DNA from: Lachnospiraceae bacterium
Lineage (GTDB): Bacteria; Bacillota; Clostridia; Lachnospirales; Lachnospiraceae
DNA length: 38,277 bases
Direction: 5' to 3'
Assembly: GCA_014804675.1 (NCBI GenBank)
Contig: JAAUZH010000003.1
Span: 1-38,277, forward strand
This document shows positions 24,300 to 32,847 of this stretch, piece after piece. The notes under the pieces were generated by a model that searched no databases, was not told the DNA's origin, and was given only the letters and a program-made list of their open reading frames with translations. The translations under genes and the position numbers were made by a program. The first letter of the stretch is position 1; each line of letters begins with the position of its first letter.

Positions 24300-26198
24300 C
24301 TACCTTAACACCTTTTTTTGAAAAGCCCTTACAGATACCAGATAAATGGCAGAAAACAACAGGATAATGGCCACTGCGCTATATACATTTACTAATGTCA
24401 ATTCCGTTTTCATCACATTTCCAAGGGCACGGATGGAAAAATAGGAGGTTACCACCATTAAAACAAAGGGGCAGTAATAAGTAAATCTGATTTCATGCTT
24501 CATGGCTCTTTTCAATACATCTTCCGATATGCCCAGCTTCTGCAGGATTTTGTAACGCTCTGTATCCTCGTAAGTATCGTTATTCAACTTGATAAAGATA
24601 ATACTTCCCGCTGCCAGAATCAACGTTACGAACATAAACACACAAAGCGAATACATAATGGGAATCCATGCCGTTTCTCCCCGGTCCGGCAAAATCATAT
24701 TATATCCTACCGTAAAATTTCCATCCTCCTTCTCAATCAAAGTATCCAGATAAGGTTTGGAGGCTTCTGCATTTTCCGGAGCCGCAATCTTAAAACTATA
24801 AATAAAGCATTCCAAACCGAGTGGACTTAATTTTTCATAGGCCTCATCACTGACTACATAAATCTCTAGGGATTCCTGAATCCTGCCCAGATAGGCCGTA
24901 TCATCCAGTGTCAGAACATGATAGCTGTCCTCCCCGATTTCTACCATGGTATTTGGATCGAACTCTAGAAAGCTCATTAAATGTACATGGGAAAGAGAAA
25001 CTGCCTCATCCTCCTTCATGTCCTCATAAGGGAAATCCAAATCTGCCTGCTTTGCCGCTTCCTTCAAAACCGAAAAGGAAACGATTCCGTAACCTCCCCT
25101 CTCTTTGTGAAATACAGCCGGATCCAGCATAGTCAGAGCTATTTCATTCCCATATAGCACCTGATTTTTCTCTGAAATGCCTTTTTCAATCTGTTCTTTA
25201 TCCAGCCTGTGCATGGCGGTAACCTGATAGGAATAATGCTCCTGAAAATGAATCATCTTTTCATATCTTTGCTTCAATGCTATGGAGGTTGCCAGAACCG
25301 TTACAGAACAGATCATTAAAACAGTAACCATTCCATAGGTGCGGTAATTTCTACGAATCCGGTATGCCAGATTATTTACCCATAGATTCCTCTCCTTTTC
25401 ATATAAGAACTTTTTGTTTTCCGTAAGCTTTCCTATGAAAAAGGGAATGGCTCCGCCATATAACAGATAGGTTCCCGCCACGACCAGTATCACTGCCAAA
25501 AGTCCGTACTCCAGGGAGTGAAATCCTCCCGTTTCTATGGCAAACACATATCCGGTCACAAGTACGGCAAGTCCTAACACCACCTTGATGAAGGTAAGAA
25601 AAAGATTCTCCTTTTTCATCTCCTGCTTTTTTGCATCAGACAGCATATTTAACACACTGCTTCTTACAATGGAAACATATCCTTTTATAATCATGATTCC
25701 ATAAATAATGCCGAACACAACTGAGGTAATAAGCACCGGCGGCAGGGAAAAGGAAAACCGGATGTCCACGCTGATATCCGAAATCTTTAACAGCAGCATT
25801 TGGAACAGCTTTGAGAACAAAATGCCAAAGATCAGTCCCGCTCCCAGAGAAAACAGCCCGATCAGGAAAGCTTCTATGGCATACATCTTTCCAATTCTTG
25901 TATTGTCTAACCCCATAAAGGTATAAATTCCGATTTCCCTTTTTCTCTGACTTAAAAAGACGTTAGTAGCATACCAGATAAAGAAAAACAGAAACACTCC
26001 GAATACAAAAGAAGCCGCCTGGGTAATCATGTCAATATAATCCTTGTTGAAATTTTCCAGCACATCCATGGAATCGGAAAATACCACATTTTGAAAATTA
26101 AAGAAAATAAAAACGGAAAATGCAAGGGATATAATCAACGAAGTATATTCCTTTACGCTCCTTCTAAAGTTTGAACACGCAAGACCAAATAAACTCAT
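24300..26198 (-). CDS. bceB: BceB-type FtsX-like ABC permease
   Basis: 632 residues, the normal length for BceB permeases. Ten membrane spans are apparent: four to six in the first 260 residues, a pair near 280-310, a large outside domain (about 310-510) and three at the end. The N-terminus FGLACSNFRRSVKEYTSLI is typical. BceB binds lipid-II-cycle intermediates complexed by bacitracin-like peptides and also relays the signal to BceS. It starts in a TAATG overlap with bceA. The exact peptide specificity cannot be told. Confidence 0.88.
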   Translation of the reverse strand: MSLFGLACSNFRRSVKEYTSLIISLAFSVFIFFNFQNVVFSDSMDVLENFNKDYIDMITQAASFVFGVFLFFFIWYATNVFLSQRKREIGIYTFMGLDNTRIGKMYAIEAFLIGLFSLGAGLIFGILFSKLFQMLLLKISDISVDIRFSFSLPPVLITSVVFGIIYGIMIIKGYVSIVRSSVLNMLSDAKKQEMKKENLFLTFIKVVLGLAVLVTGYVFAIETGGFHSLEYGLLAVILVVAGTYLLYGGAIPFFIGKLTENKKFLYEKERNLWVNNLAYRIRRNYRTYGMVTVLMICSVTVLATSIALKQRYEKMIHFQEHYSYQVTAMHRLDKEQIEKGISEKNQVLYGNEIALTMLDPAVFHKERGGYGIVSFSVLKEAAKQADLDFPYEDMKEDEAVSLSHVHLMSFLEFDPNTMVEIGEDSYHVLTLDDTAYLGRIQESLEIYVVSDEAYEKLSPLGLECFIYSFKIAAPENAEASKPYLDTLIEKEDGNFTVGYNMILPDRGETAWIPIMYSLCVFMFVTLILAAGSIIFIKLNNDTYEDTERYKILQKLGISEDVLKRAMKHEIRFTYYCPFVLMVVTSYFSIRALGNVMKTELTLVNVYSAVAIILLFSAIYLVSVRAFQKKVLR

Positions 26199-26950
26199 TA
26201 TCTGTCACCTCCCATAGACGCCAATAGCTGCAGAATTTCCTCGTAAAAAAACTTTCTGTCCCCTTTGCTGTTCAACCTGCTTTGAATCTGTCCGTCCACC
26301 AGCATATAGACCTGCTTTGCATAGCTTGCCGTATAAGCATCATGAGTCACCATTAGAATCGTGGCATTTTCCTCCTCATTTGCCAGCTTGAGACTGGTTA
26401 GCAAATCCTTACTAGACTTGGAGTCAAGGGCCCCGGTAGGCTCATCCGCAAAGATAATCTTAGGCTGCGTGATCAATGCCCTTGCGCTGGCTCCTCTCTG
26501 CTTTTGCCCGCCCGACAGCTGATAGGGATATTTTTTCAAATGAGGCTTTAGCTGAAACAGCTCTGCCATCCGCTCCACCTTTTCCAAAATCACCTTGCTC
26601 TTTTCTCCGTTTAAGGAAAGAGGAAGGACAATATTATCCTGCAAAGTCATATTGTCAAGCAAATTGTATTCCTGAAAGATAAATCCAATCTTATCCCTTC
26701 TTAAAATGGACAACAGCCTGTTGTCCGCCCTTGTAACATCCTTTCCGTCTAACATGATCTGCCCCCTTGTAGGCTTATCCAATGTAGAGAGCATGTTTAA
26801 CAGAGTGGACTTCCCTGCCCCGCTGGGTCCCATAACAGCAATGAAATCCTTCTCATAAATATCCAGACTGATTCCCTTTAATACAGCAGTTTCATATTCC
26901 CTTCTGCCAAAGCCCTTTACCAGATCCTTTACTTCTACTATTTTTTTCAT
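26198..26950 (-). CDS. bceA: BceA-type ABC transporter ATPase
   Basis: 250 residues. Walker A GPSGAGKST (41-49), signature LSGGQKQR (145-152) and Walker B IIFADEP (165-171) are complete. MacB/LolD-like class, as in BceA. One oddity: after the signature it reads GASARAL where the family nearly always has VAIARAL. GGAGG lies upstream of the ATG. It is followed directly by the FtsX-type permease and preceded, after a 312-bp leader, by the bceS-bceR pair on the same strand. Confidence 0.9.
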   Translation of the reverse strand: MKKIVEVKDLVKGFGRREYETAVLKGISLDIYEKDFIAVMGPSGAGKSTLLNMLSTLDKPTRGQIMLDGKDVTRADNRLLSILRRDKIGFIFQEYNLLDNMTLQDNIVLPLSLNGEKSKVILEKVERMAELFQLKPHLKKYPYQLSGGQKQRGASARALITQPKIIFADEPTGALDSKSSKDLLTSLKLANEEENATILMVTHDAYTASYAKQVYMLVDGQIQSRLNSKGDRKFFYEEILQLLASMGGDR

Positions 26951-27262
26951 AAAGTTCCTCCTTGCTTAGCCTGCCAATACAGGCATTATCTTTCTTTATA
27001 ACAGACACTTCGACCCGGACGGTACAAACAGCCAAAAATCAAGCTGTTTAGGAAAACCGACAGCAAACTCACAGCAGTACATCCGTCAATATCCTTCTGC
27101 TGCTTCGGCTCTGCCGGCTCCCATGCCCATGCAAATACACTCCCTCTTCCGAGGCGGACCAAATTGTTTACCTTGTTATAAAAAGCTTAGCAGAAACCCC
27201 ATAAAAAATCCTTACATCTATGTTACAGTCTCTTCTTTTATGTAACAAAAATGCAAGGTTTT
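26951..27262. other. bceAB leader and promoter region
   Basis: About 220 nt of leader separate the likely start of transcription (near 27168) from bceA. It holds a small hairpin (AAACAGC 27026-27032 with GCTGTTT 27043-27049) and another around 26985. A 14-codon frame at 27086-27130 has GGGAG nine bases upstream but no other support. The BceR-type box and -10 are listed separately. Confidence 0.45.
27175..27225 (-). promoter_or_regulatory. bceAB promoter with BceR-type box
   Basis: The minus strand at 27225-27212 reads TAACA-TAGA-TGTAA, which fits TNACA-N4-TGTAA, the B. subtilis BceR box as I recall it. A candidate -10, TATAAC (27180-27175), lies 31 bp downstream. The same box is found ahead of bceRS. 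Confidence 0.65.
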
Positions 27263-28261
27263 TCATTCCATCATAAAGTAATCCGTATTTTTTTGAAAAT
27301 ACAGTTCGAACCGGGTTCCTTCTCCCCTTTTGGATTCCACCCGAATCTCAATGTTCAGAAAACGGGCAATTTTCTGAACAAAGTAAAGTCCCATTCCCGT
27401 AGAACGATAGTCCCCTTTTCTTAAATTGGTTCCCACATAGCCCTTATCAAAAATATAAGGGATTTCTTCCGGGTCTATGCCAATGCCCCTGTCCTCCATC
27501 CAGAAAAGTGTTTCCTCCTCCGACAACTTTTTTCCTCCAAAAAACAATGCCGGCTCTTCTTTTTTATATTTTATGGAATTCCCAATCAACTGGTCCAACA
27601 GATATACAAGCCATCTTTTGTCACTATATACAAAAAGCTCCTCCAACTCCATTTCAATTTGGAAATGCTCCTTAATGAGAAAATAGGACTGGTTTTTCAT
27701 GGACTCTGTTACCACATCCTGAAGCAATATCTTTTCAAATTTCATGTCGTACTGTGGGCTGCTTAATTTTCCATTCATGACGATTCTGTTTAAAAGCTGT
27801 CCAAGCCGTTCCAACTGCTCCTGCATTTCTTCTCTAAGCTCGCTGTCTGAATTTCTTTCATTCATAAGCTTTAAGGCGGAAAGGGGAAGCTTTGTTTCAT
27901 GAACCCATCTGGTCATATAATCTGTCTGTTCCCTGATTTCATCCTGTAAAGCGGCTATTTCCTCTTCCTTCTCCTGCTGCCTTTTTTGAAAGAACAGGAA
28001 AAGCTGATTTCCCATCAGCTCCTTTTGCTCCTCATCCGTTTCCGATTCTTCTCTTTCTATGATTTCTCCTAACCGCTTCCATTTCTCATAATCATTTTTC
28101 ATCCAAATGCCTGCTGCCAGCAGATAAATCACATCAAAATAAAGCAGATCCATCACATACACATTGGTTCCGCAAATATAACCGAAATAAAGATTGATAA
28201 ATAAAAAAAGTCCCGCCTGCAGAAAAAAAACTGCTTTTCTTTCCTTTATATAACCCATCAT
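27263..28261 (-). CDS. bceS: BceS-type sensor histidine kinase
   Basis: 332 residues. Two membrane helices (about 11-30 and 35-54) with almost no outside loop, the mark of Bce-type kinases that sense through the BceAB transporter. H-box RWVHETKLPLSAL with H121, N-box LIGNSIKYKK, and G-boxes DRGIGI and STGMGLYFVQ are complete. It overlaps bceR by 4 bp. This kinase should respond to cell-wall peptide antibiotics. Confidence 0.9.
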   Translation of the reverse strand: MMGYIKERKAVFFLQAGLFLFINLYFGYICGTNVYVMDLLYFDVIYLLAAGIWMKNDYEKWKRLGEIIEREESETDEEQKELMGNQLFLFFQKRQQEKEEEIAALQDEIREQTDYMTRWVHETKLPLSALKLMNERNSDSELREEMQEQLERLGQLLNRIVMNGKLSSPQYDMKFEKILLQDVVTESMKNQSYFLIKEHFQIEMELEELFVYSDKRWLVYLLDQLIGNSIKYKKEEPALFFGGKKLSEEETLFWMEDRGIGIDPEEIPYIFDKGYVGTNLRKGDYRSTGMGLYFVQKIARFLNIEIRVESKRGEGTRFELYFQKNTDYFMME

Positions 28262-28929
28262 TTGATATAATACCCCATTCCCCTTTTGGTCCGTATCACA
28301 TCTTCACCGTCACAGATACCGGAAAGCTTTGCCCTAAGCCTTGAAATCAGAACAGTCAGGGAGGCGTCCGTAACAAATTCATCCGTGTTCCATAAATGCT
28401 GCATAAGCTTTTCCCTGCTTACCACGCTGCCCCTTTGTCCTAACAGCGCCGTCATGATTTTTCCTTCTGATTTGGTCAGCTCTGCAGATTTCTTTCCCGA
28501 TACAAATAAGCCTTTTCCATTGTCATAATACATATCCTCGCCTATATAATCCCTGTCCTGGGATTTATATTCATAGGTCCTTCTTAACATGGACCGGATT
28601 TTCACCAGTAACAGCTCCGGATCAAAAGGCTTTTCCATATAATCATCCCCACCTGAAGCCATTGCCATGACCTTATCCCCATTCTGGTCCCTGCTGGATA
28701 AGAATAAAACAGGAACCGTAGAGCTTTCCCTGATTTTCTCACACCAGTAAAACCCATCATAATAAGGCAGGTTGATATCCATTAAAACAAGAGCCGGTTC
28801 ATATTCCCTGCATTCCTTATCAATTTTGGAAAAATCCAAAGGCGCCTTTGCCGGAAAGCCCCATCTTTCACACAATAAAATAAGCTCCTTTGCAAGCGCC
28901 TGATCGTCTTCTACAACAAATAACTTCAC
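28258..28929 (-). CDS. bceR: BceR-type OmpR-family response regulator
   Basis: 223 residues from GTG 28929 (MKLFVVEDD), with AGGAAG seven bases upstream; the frame is open to 28971 but lacks a better start, and this length is standard. Receiver E7/D8/D9 and phospho-acceptor D51 (LVLMDINLP); winged helix at about 125-220 (ELTKSEGKIMTALLGQRGSV, then TVLISRLRAKL). It partners the overlapping kinase gene, and TNACA-N4-TGTAA boxes stand before both bce operons. Confidence 0.92.
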   Translation of the reverse strand: MKLFVVEDDQALAKELILLCERWGFPAKAPLDFSKIDKECREYEPALVLMDINLPYYDGFYWCEKIRESSTVPVLFLSSRDQNGDKVMAMASGGDDYMEKPFDPELLLVKIRSMLRRTYEYKSQDRDYIGEDMYYDNGKGLFVSGKKSAELTKSEGKIMTALLGQRGSVVSREKLMQHLWNTDEFVTDASLTVLISRLRAKLSGICDGEDVIRTKRGMGYYIK

Positions 28930-28962
28930 ATGATCACTTCCTATGTTTATGGGTATGGGTAT

Positions 28963-29213
28963 GGAAATCAATTGTCAGCCAGCGGCTCTCCCCATAGGCA
29001 AAAGGCACCGGGACGGACGGGCTCCACACGGAGAATATTTCTACGTCGCCACGCTTTCGCTCTATAAAAACGCAGCAGTGCTAAGCTCGAAAATACCTCG
29101 CTAAGCGCTGGCGTTTTTATAAGGGCTCCTTTAGAAAATATTCTCCGTGTGGAGCCCGTCCGTCCCGGTGCCTTTTGCCTATGGGGAGAGCCGCTGGCTG
29201 AAAATTGATTTCC
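28963..29213. repeat. 250-bp palindromic element with 80-bp inverted arms
   Basis: The left arm 28963-29042 and right arm 29133-29213 are inverted copies that differ only by one substitution and one single-T indel. The 90-bp centre holds a weaker inner inverted repeat around TATAAAAACGC (29063-29073 and 29111-29122). The arms are more GC-rich than the surroundings (for example CACCGGGACGGACGGGCTCC). No protein is encoded. It begins about 20 bp upstream of the bceR ribosome site. Near-identity of the arms points to a recent insertion or constant repair; it resembles a MITE-like element or a giant mRNA hairpin. Confidence 0.9.
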
Positions 29214-29229
29214 GTGGCTTATAGGAATT

Positions 29230-29288
29230 ATTATAGCGGATTCTTTCTTTTTCTTGCACCCCTTTGGGGATATGTTACAAAAATGTTA
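29230..29288 (-). promoter_or_regulatory. bceRS promoter with BceR-type box
   Basis: TAACA-TTTT-TGTAA (29288-29275) matches TNACA-N4-TGTAA; TATAAT (29235-29230) is a perfect -10 39 bp downstream. The -35 is poor, as expected for an activated promoter. Transcripts would start near 29223 and include the whole palindromic element. Confidence 0.65.
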
Positions 29289-29303
29289 GAAACCTGATAT
29301 AGC

Positions 29304-29350
29304 GACACATTGATATTTGACAGGTAGATTTGCCTGATTATCAACGTGTC
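29304..29350. repeat. inverted repeat after the serine hydrolase gene
   Basis: GACAC-A-TTGATA (29304-29315) pairs with TATCAA-C-GTGTC (29339-29350) with one mismatch; CAGG and CCTG pair inside. No T-run on the minus strand. It lies between the serine hydrolase stop and the BceR box. Confidence 0.45.
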
Positions 29351-29356
29351 AGTACA

Positions 29357-31207
29357 CTAAACTGCCCAGAACTGATACATGTTCCAGTACAGAATCACCA
29401 CAAGGAATACGAACAGGAAAAAGGTGGTAACCCCATATTTTACTTTCCGTCTTACAGGCTGTTCCATTTTTTTCAGATGATAAATCATACTGCCCGCCAT
29501 TGACAACATCATAATCCCCATCACTGCACTTAAGGCAAACTGCCAGATATAATGGCTGCTGGGGGCATAGGTGGAAATCTGTAAGGAAATTACTCCAAAA
29601 TTAACCAGCCAAAGCAACATAAGAGCGCAGGCGGCATAATTCCAACCGGCAAAAGGAATTTTCTCCAATGGGATTCCCTGTTTCTTTTTCCGAAGCCGGA
29701 GCAGGGGGCTTACGATACATCCTCCTGCCAGACAGGTAGACAGTGCATACAAAGCGCCTGCCGCCAAAAGCAAGGGCAGCACTATGATGGGGATATACTC
29801 ATCTGGCGACAGTTTCAGCGTATCTCCATAGGAGGATACGATTTTTTCCACTCCCTGACTGTCATCATATACCCAGAAATCATCCAAGTCGCTTTCCTCC
29901 ATCACATAAAAACCCATGCTGTAAACAGATAAAGGCCCTGTCAAAATAGTGCGGGCGCTTCTGAAAAATCCTTTTGGCACCTGTTGATTGTACCCTGCCA
30001 GCTTAGAATCTGCAAAGCTTCCGAAAATTAGTTCCAGCATATCATAATTGAATATTTCTTCATTTTGCTGATTGGTCATGACCACTACTCCAATGCCGCT
30101 TTCTTTGTGAAACATCAGATTGGAAGAGCAGCCGGCGGTATTTCCTCCATGTCCCATTACCGATACTCCAAACTCTTGTGTCCAGAAACCATGGCAGTTT
30201 AAGGGAATATCCGTATCCCCATAATAGGAAGTGGCTGAAAACATTTCCGTTAAGGTTTCCTCTTTGTCAAACAAATGACATTTTTCTCCTTCTGCCATAA
30301 CCAGCGACTGGGCAAATAAAGAAAAATCCCCTAAGGTAGAAGTACACATGCCCGCCGGATAGAGAGAAATAGCATAAGAGCAGTCTCCCATTGCTTTTCC
30401 ATCAGCACTATAGCACATAAGCTCCTGACGCTTCTCTTTTACCCATTCATTATCGGAAAGGTCTGGTCTGATTGCCGTATGCTCCATGCCAAGCTTCTCA
30501 AAAATATGCTCTCTTGCATATTCATCAAAGGACTGGCCGCTTATAAACTCCACTATGTAGGCAGCCAGGGCTACGCCCCAGTTGGAATAGGCGGTTACTG
30601 TACCCGGCTCATAAATCTGTTTCGGTTCATGGAGCTTTAGCTGCTCTGCCAGAGGCAGAACGTTTTTGTAATCCTTCACGAATAAGTCCGTCAGCATTTC
30701 CTGAAAACCGGCATTATGATTCATCAGATTTATCATTGTGACGGGTTTGTCATAATTTAAGTTGGTTAAAAAGCGGTCCGGCAGATAGGTACGGATATCC
30801 TCCTTAAGATCAAGACGTCCTTGTTCCACCAACTGCATGACGCTTATCCATACCAGGGTCTTTGTGGCGGACCCCCATTCAAATACGCTTTCTTCCTCTA
30901 TGGGCTTTTGATTTTCTAAATCTATATAGCCGAAGTGGTTTTGATAGATTGTGCCCTCTCTGTCAAAAATCGTTACCGCCATGGCAGCGCTGGTATCTTT
31001 ATGCTCTTTGACATATGCTTCTATTTGACTGCCAATTTCATCATAGGCTATACCTGACGGCAGTGTCTTTTTTTCATCGGCGGCGTAAACAGGTTTTTTG
31101 CTTCCTAGGAAAAGTACAATGACGAGCAGCCAGACGGAAATTTGTTTTATTGTGCCTGCTGAAAAAATTGCTTTGTTTTTTCGTTCTTTTGTCTTTATCG
31201 CTTTCAT
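29357..31207 (-). CDS. membrane-anchored serine hydrolase, class-C beta-lactamase fold
   Basis: 616 residues from ATG 31207 (GAAGGGA about ten bases upstream); an ATG six codons earlier has its ribosome site too close. A signal or anchor helix (17-35) leads to the beta-lactamase/PBP4* domain with S113-A-T-K116, Y207-S-N209 and H353-G-G in place of KTG. Four or five membrane spans follow from about residue 450 to 614. The outside catalytic domain probably acts on peptidoglycan peptides or D-amino-acid esters. It lies directly upstream of bceRS on the same strand, so it may belong to the cell-wall-antibiotic response, though it has its own leader. Confidence 0.87.
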   Translation of the reverse strand: MKAIKTKERKNKAIFSAGTIKQISVWLLVIVLFLGSKKPVYAADEKKTLPSGIAYDEIGSQIEAYVKEHKDTSAAMAVTIFDREGTIYQNHFGYIDLENQKPIEEESVFEWGSATKTLVWISVMQLVEQGRLDLKEDIRTYLPDRFLTNLNYDKPVTMINLMNHNAGFQEMLTDLFVKDYKNVLPLAEQLKLHEPKQIYEPGTVTAYSNWGVALAAYIVEFISGQSFDEYAREHIFEKLGMEHTAIRPDLSDNEWVKEKRQELMCYSADGKAMGDCSYAISLYPAGMCTSTLGDFSLFAQSLVMAEGEKCHLFDKEETLTEMFSATSYYGDTDIPLNCHGFWTQEFGVSVMGHGGNTAGCSSNLMFHKESGIGVVVMTNQQNEEIFNYDMLELIFGSFADSKLAGYNQQVPKGFFRSARTILTGPLSVYSMGFYVMEESDLDDFWVYDDSQGVEKIVSSYGDTLKLSPDEYIPIIVLPLLLAAGALYALSTCLAGGCIVSPLLRLRKKKQGIPLEKIPFAGWNYAACALMLLWLVNFGVISLQISTYAPSSHYIWQFALSAVMGIMMLSMAGSMIYHLKKMEQPVRRKVKYGVTTFFLFVFLVVILYWNMYQFWAV

Positions 31208-31617
31208 TTTTATTTTTCCCTTCATTCCTTTGTTATATTATGTAAGAGATGGTTTTATTTCTATTCTCTACTATCTATAACGAATGTATATCGTAAAATA
31301 CTTCATAATAATTTATTTGTGTTATCTAAAAAAATATCATCTTTTAAATTGAATGAACTTGTTATCCTCATATCGATTCTTAATGTCATTATATGATTCA
31401 TCCAGATTTCAATTATAGGAGTAAATATATCCTTAACAATATTAAATTACTTTTACTTGAATAGATAGTTTTCCCTATACCCTTTTCTAAATGTTGATTG
31501 TGAATCGTTTACGAATTGTACTCCGACTGATGCGGTCATAGACCGCATCACTTGAATGTTTTGATGTTGCATTTAGATTTTTATGTAAACTTTTTATATT
31601 GGTTCACATGTAACTCC
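31208..31617. other. AT-rich gap with a palindrome
   Basis: No gene in 410 bp. TGATGCGGTC (31528-31537) and GACCGCATCA (31541-31550) are perfect 10-bp arms around ATA. There is no T-run on either side, so it is an operator-like or structural palindrome rather than a clear terminator. The serine hydrolase promoter should lie near 31240-31300 but is not obvious. Confidence 0.5.
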
Positions 31618-32469
31618 TTACATTTCCTTCTCGAACTGCTCGATAGAACCTGCTTTGGCTGCAAGCTTATGCCATCTTTTCAGCACTTCCAAGTCACATT
31701 GTTCTAAAACGGCTTCCCTGACATGCTCCGGAATGGCACCATATTCCTCTAAAAGTTCAAAGACAGCTTCCTGTTTTGCTTTTTGTTTCACTTTTTCGTT
31801 GCTCGCAGCCTCCCGGTCCTTTAACCATTCCTCAACGGTCATGTATCTCGCCTCCAGTCTTCGCCATTTTTTCAGCTCCGTCACTTTTTCATGCAGCTTT
31901 ATGATAGATTCCTCAGTAAGTTCCGACACGTATTCATCTGTACTCTGCTCCATGTACTTTAAGAAATGCACCAGTTCTTTTGGAACATCCCCATCATCTC
32001 TACCTTTGGAGTTCAGAAAGATTTTTCTGGTTCCATCTCCAAGGCTCATGTCACATTCTAAGCACCTTTCTTCAAAGGTATAGCGGTACAGTCCCTTTCC
32101 AAATGGATCGAATGTGCAGATAAAGATTACATATCCGGGCTTTAGGTCATTGAAATCGTCTCCCGGTTTCAGAGAAGCTACATCCATTTCTGCCTGATGG
32201 TAACGGCTTCGCTTGGCAAGATTCTTTCTGTCGTCGTTCTGTGCTTCTACATTGTAGCTTACCTGCATTTCATCGCTGGCATAAATGTCAAGCCTGATGC
32301 TTCTGAAATCTGAGCTTACCAGAATGCTCTGTTCCGCATGTACATTTACCTTAGGCAGCTTGGTGTCAAGAATGATTTCAAGCACAAGCCGGCAAGTTTC
32401 CGGATCCTCTAGAGCAGCTGCAAATAAAAATGCGTTGCTTAAGTTTAATTCCTGAAATGTTTTCTTCAT
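31618..32469 (-). CDS. Rpn-family PD-(D/E)XK nuclease/putative transposase
   Basis: 283 residues. The N-terminus KKTFQELNLSNAFLFAAALE, followed later by DIYASDEMQVSYNVEAQ, is typical of the PDDEXK_2/Rpn family, with active-site residues D61, E75 and Q77 (a D-ExQ variant). The C-terminal half is helical and charged. These proteins are frequent multi-copy genes in Lachnospiraceae; E. coli relatives stimulate RecA-independent recombination. AGGAGG five bases before the ATG and a TATAAT promoter support expression. No terminal repeats flank it. Confidence 0.85.
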   Translation of the reverse strand: MKKTFQELNLSNAFLFAAALEDPETCRLVLEIILDTKLPKVNVHAEQSILVSSDFRSIRLDIYASDEMQVSYNVEAQNDDRKNLAKRSRYHQAEMDVASLKPGDDFNDLKPGYVIFICTFDPFGKGLYRYTFEERCLECDMSLGDGTRKIFLNSKGRDDGDVPKELVHFLKYMEQSTDEYVSELTEESIIKLHEKVTELKKWRRLEARYMTVEEWLKDREAASNEKVKQKAKQEAVFELLEEYGAIPEHVREAVLEQCDLEVLKRWHKLAAKAGSIEQFEKEM

Positions 32470-32513
32470 AGGTCCTCCTGTGTGCAGGTACAGGAAAAAC
32501 TTATCTATGTTTT

Positions 32514-32542
32514 ATTATAACCGTTTTTTAGTAAATGTACAA
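32514..32542 (-). promoter_or_regulatory. promoter of the Rpn-family gene
   Basis: TATAAT (32519-32514) with TTGTAC (32542-32537) 17 bp upstream. The -10 is perfect and the -35 is partial. Confidence 0.55.
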
Positions 32543-32603
32543 GTGCTAAATCGAATTAGTTTGTGCCAAATAATCGTTGGCAATTTTCCTGTTTTCTTTA
32601 TAA

Positions 32604-32628
32604 CACCTACATTCGGAGGTGCTTTTTT
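32604..32628 (+). terminator. plus-strand terminator with no gene before it
   Basis: CACCT (32604-32608) pairs with AGGTG (32617-32621), and C then six T follow. There is no plus-strand coding region between it and the divergent Rpn gene, so it may end a small RNA or be left from a lost gene. A second small stem, TGCCAA/TTGGCA, lies about 30 bp upstream. Confidence 0.5.
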
Positions 32629-32647
32629 CCATTAATTTTTTATTTTC

Positions 32648-32717
32648 TTAATTGTTGAAAGCCATATAGCCGAAGTGGACTTCATAAAAAGTGATTATTC
32701 TTCCCTATTCTGTCAAA
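32648..32717 (-). pseudogene. fragment of a second serine hydrolase gene
   Basis: TATAGCCGAAGTGG and a nearby CTGTCAAA match the intact serine hydrolase gene at about 30927-30966. Translated, one frame gives FYEVHFGYMAFN and another GFDR, equivalent to FDREG...NHFGYIDLEN in the intact protein, with a frameshift and early stop. Only about 70 bp remain. Confidence 0.45.
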
Positions 32718-32788
32718 GCCAGATGAAACTGGCAAGATTGGCAAGGTAAACGTTTAACTTATAAATAAACAGTGAAACATAAGAAAAG

Positions 32789-32818
32789 TTGGAAAAGCCT
32801 TATTTTCTTTGCTATACT
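32789..32818 (+). promoter_or_regulatory. promoter of the secreted-protein gene
   Basis: TTGGAA (32789-32794), an 18-bp spacer and TGC-TATACT (-10 at 32813-32818). Extended -10, four of six at -35. Confidence 0.6.
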
Positions 32819-32847
32819 GTGAAAAAAATATGCGAGGTGAATTCAAA

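Noticed and set aside
27086..27130. 14-codon leader peptide upstream of bceA
   Set aside because: GGGAG is suitably placed, but the composition (Gly/Ala/Glu) carries no regulatory logic and there is no paired attenuator structure.
29304..29350. Inverted repeat after the serine hydrolase gene as an intrinsic terminator
   Set aside because: No T-run follows on the minus strand, so it is kept only as a repeat.
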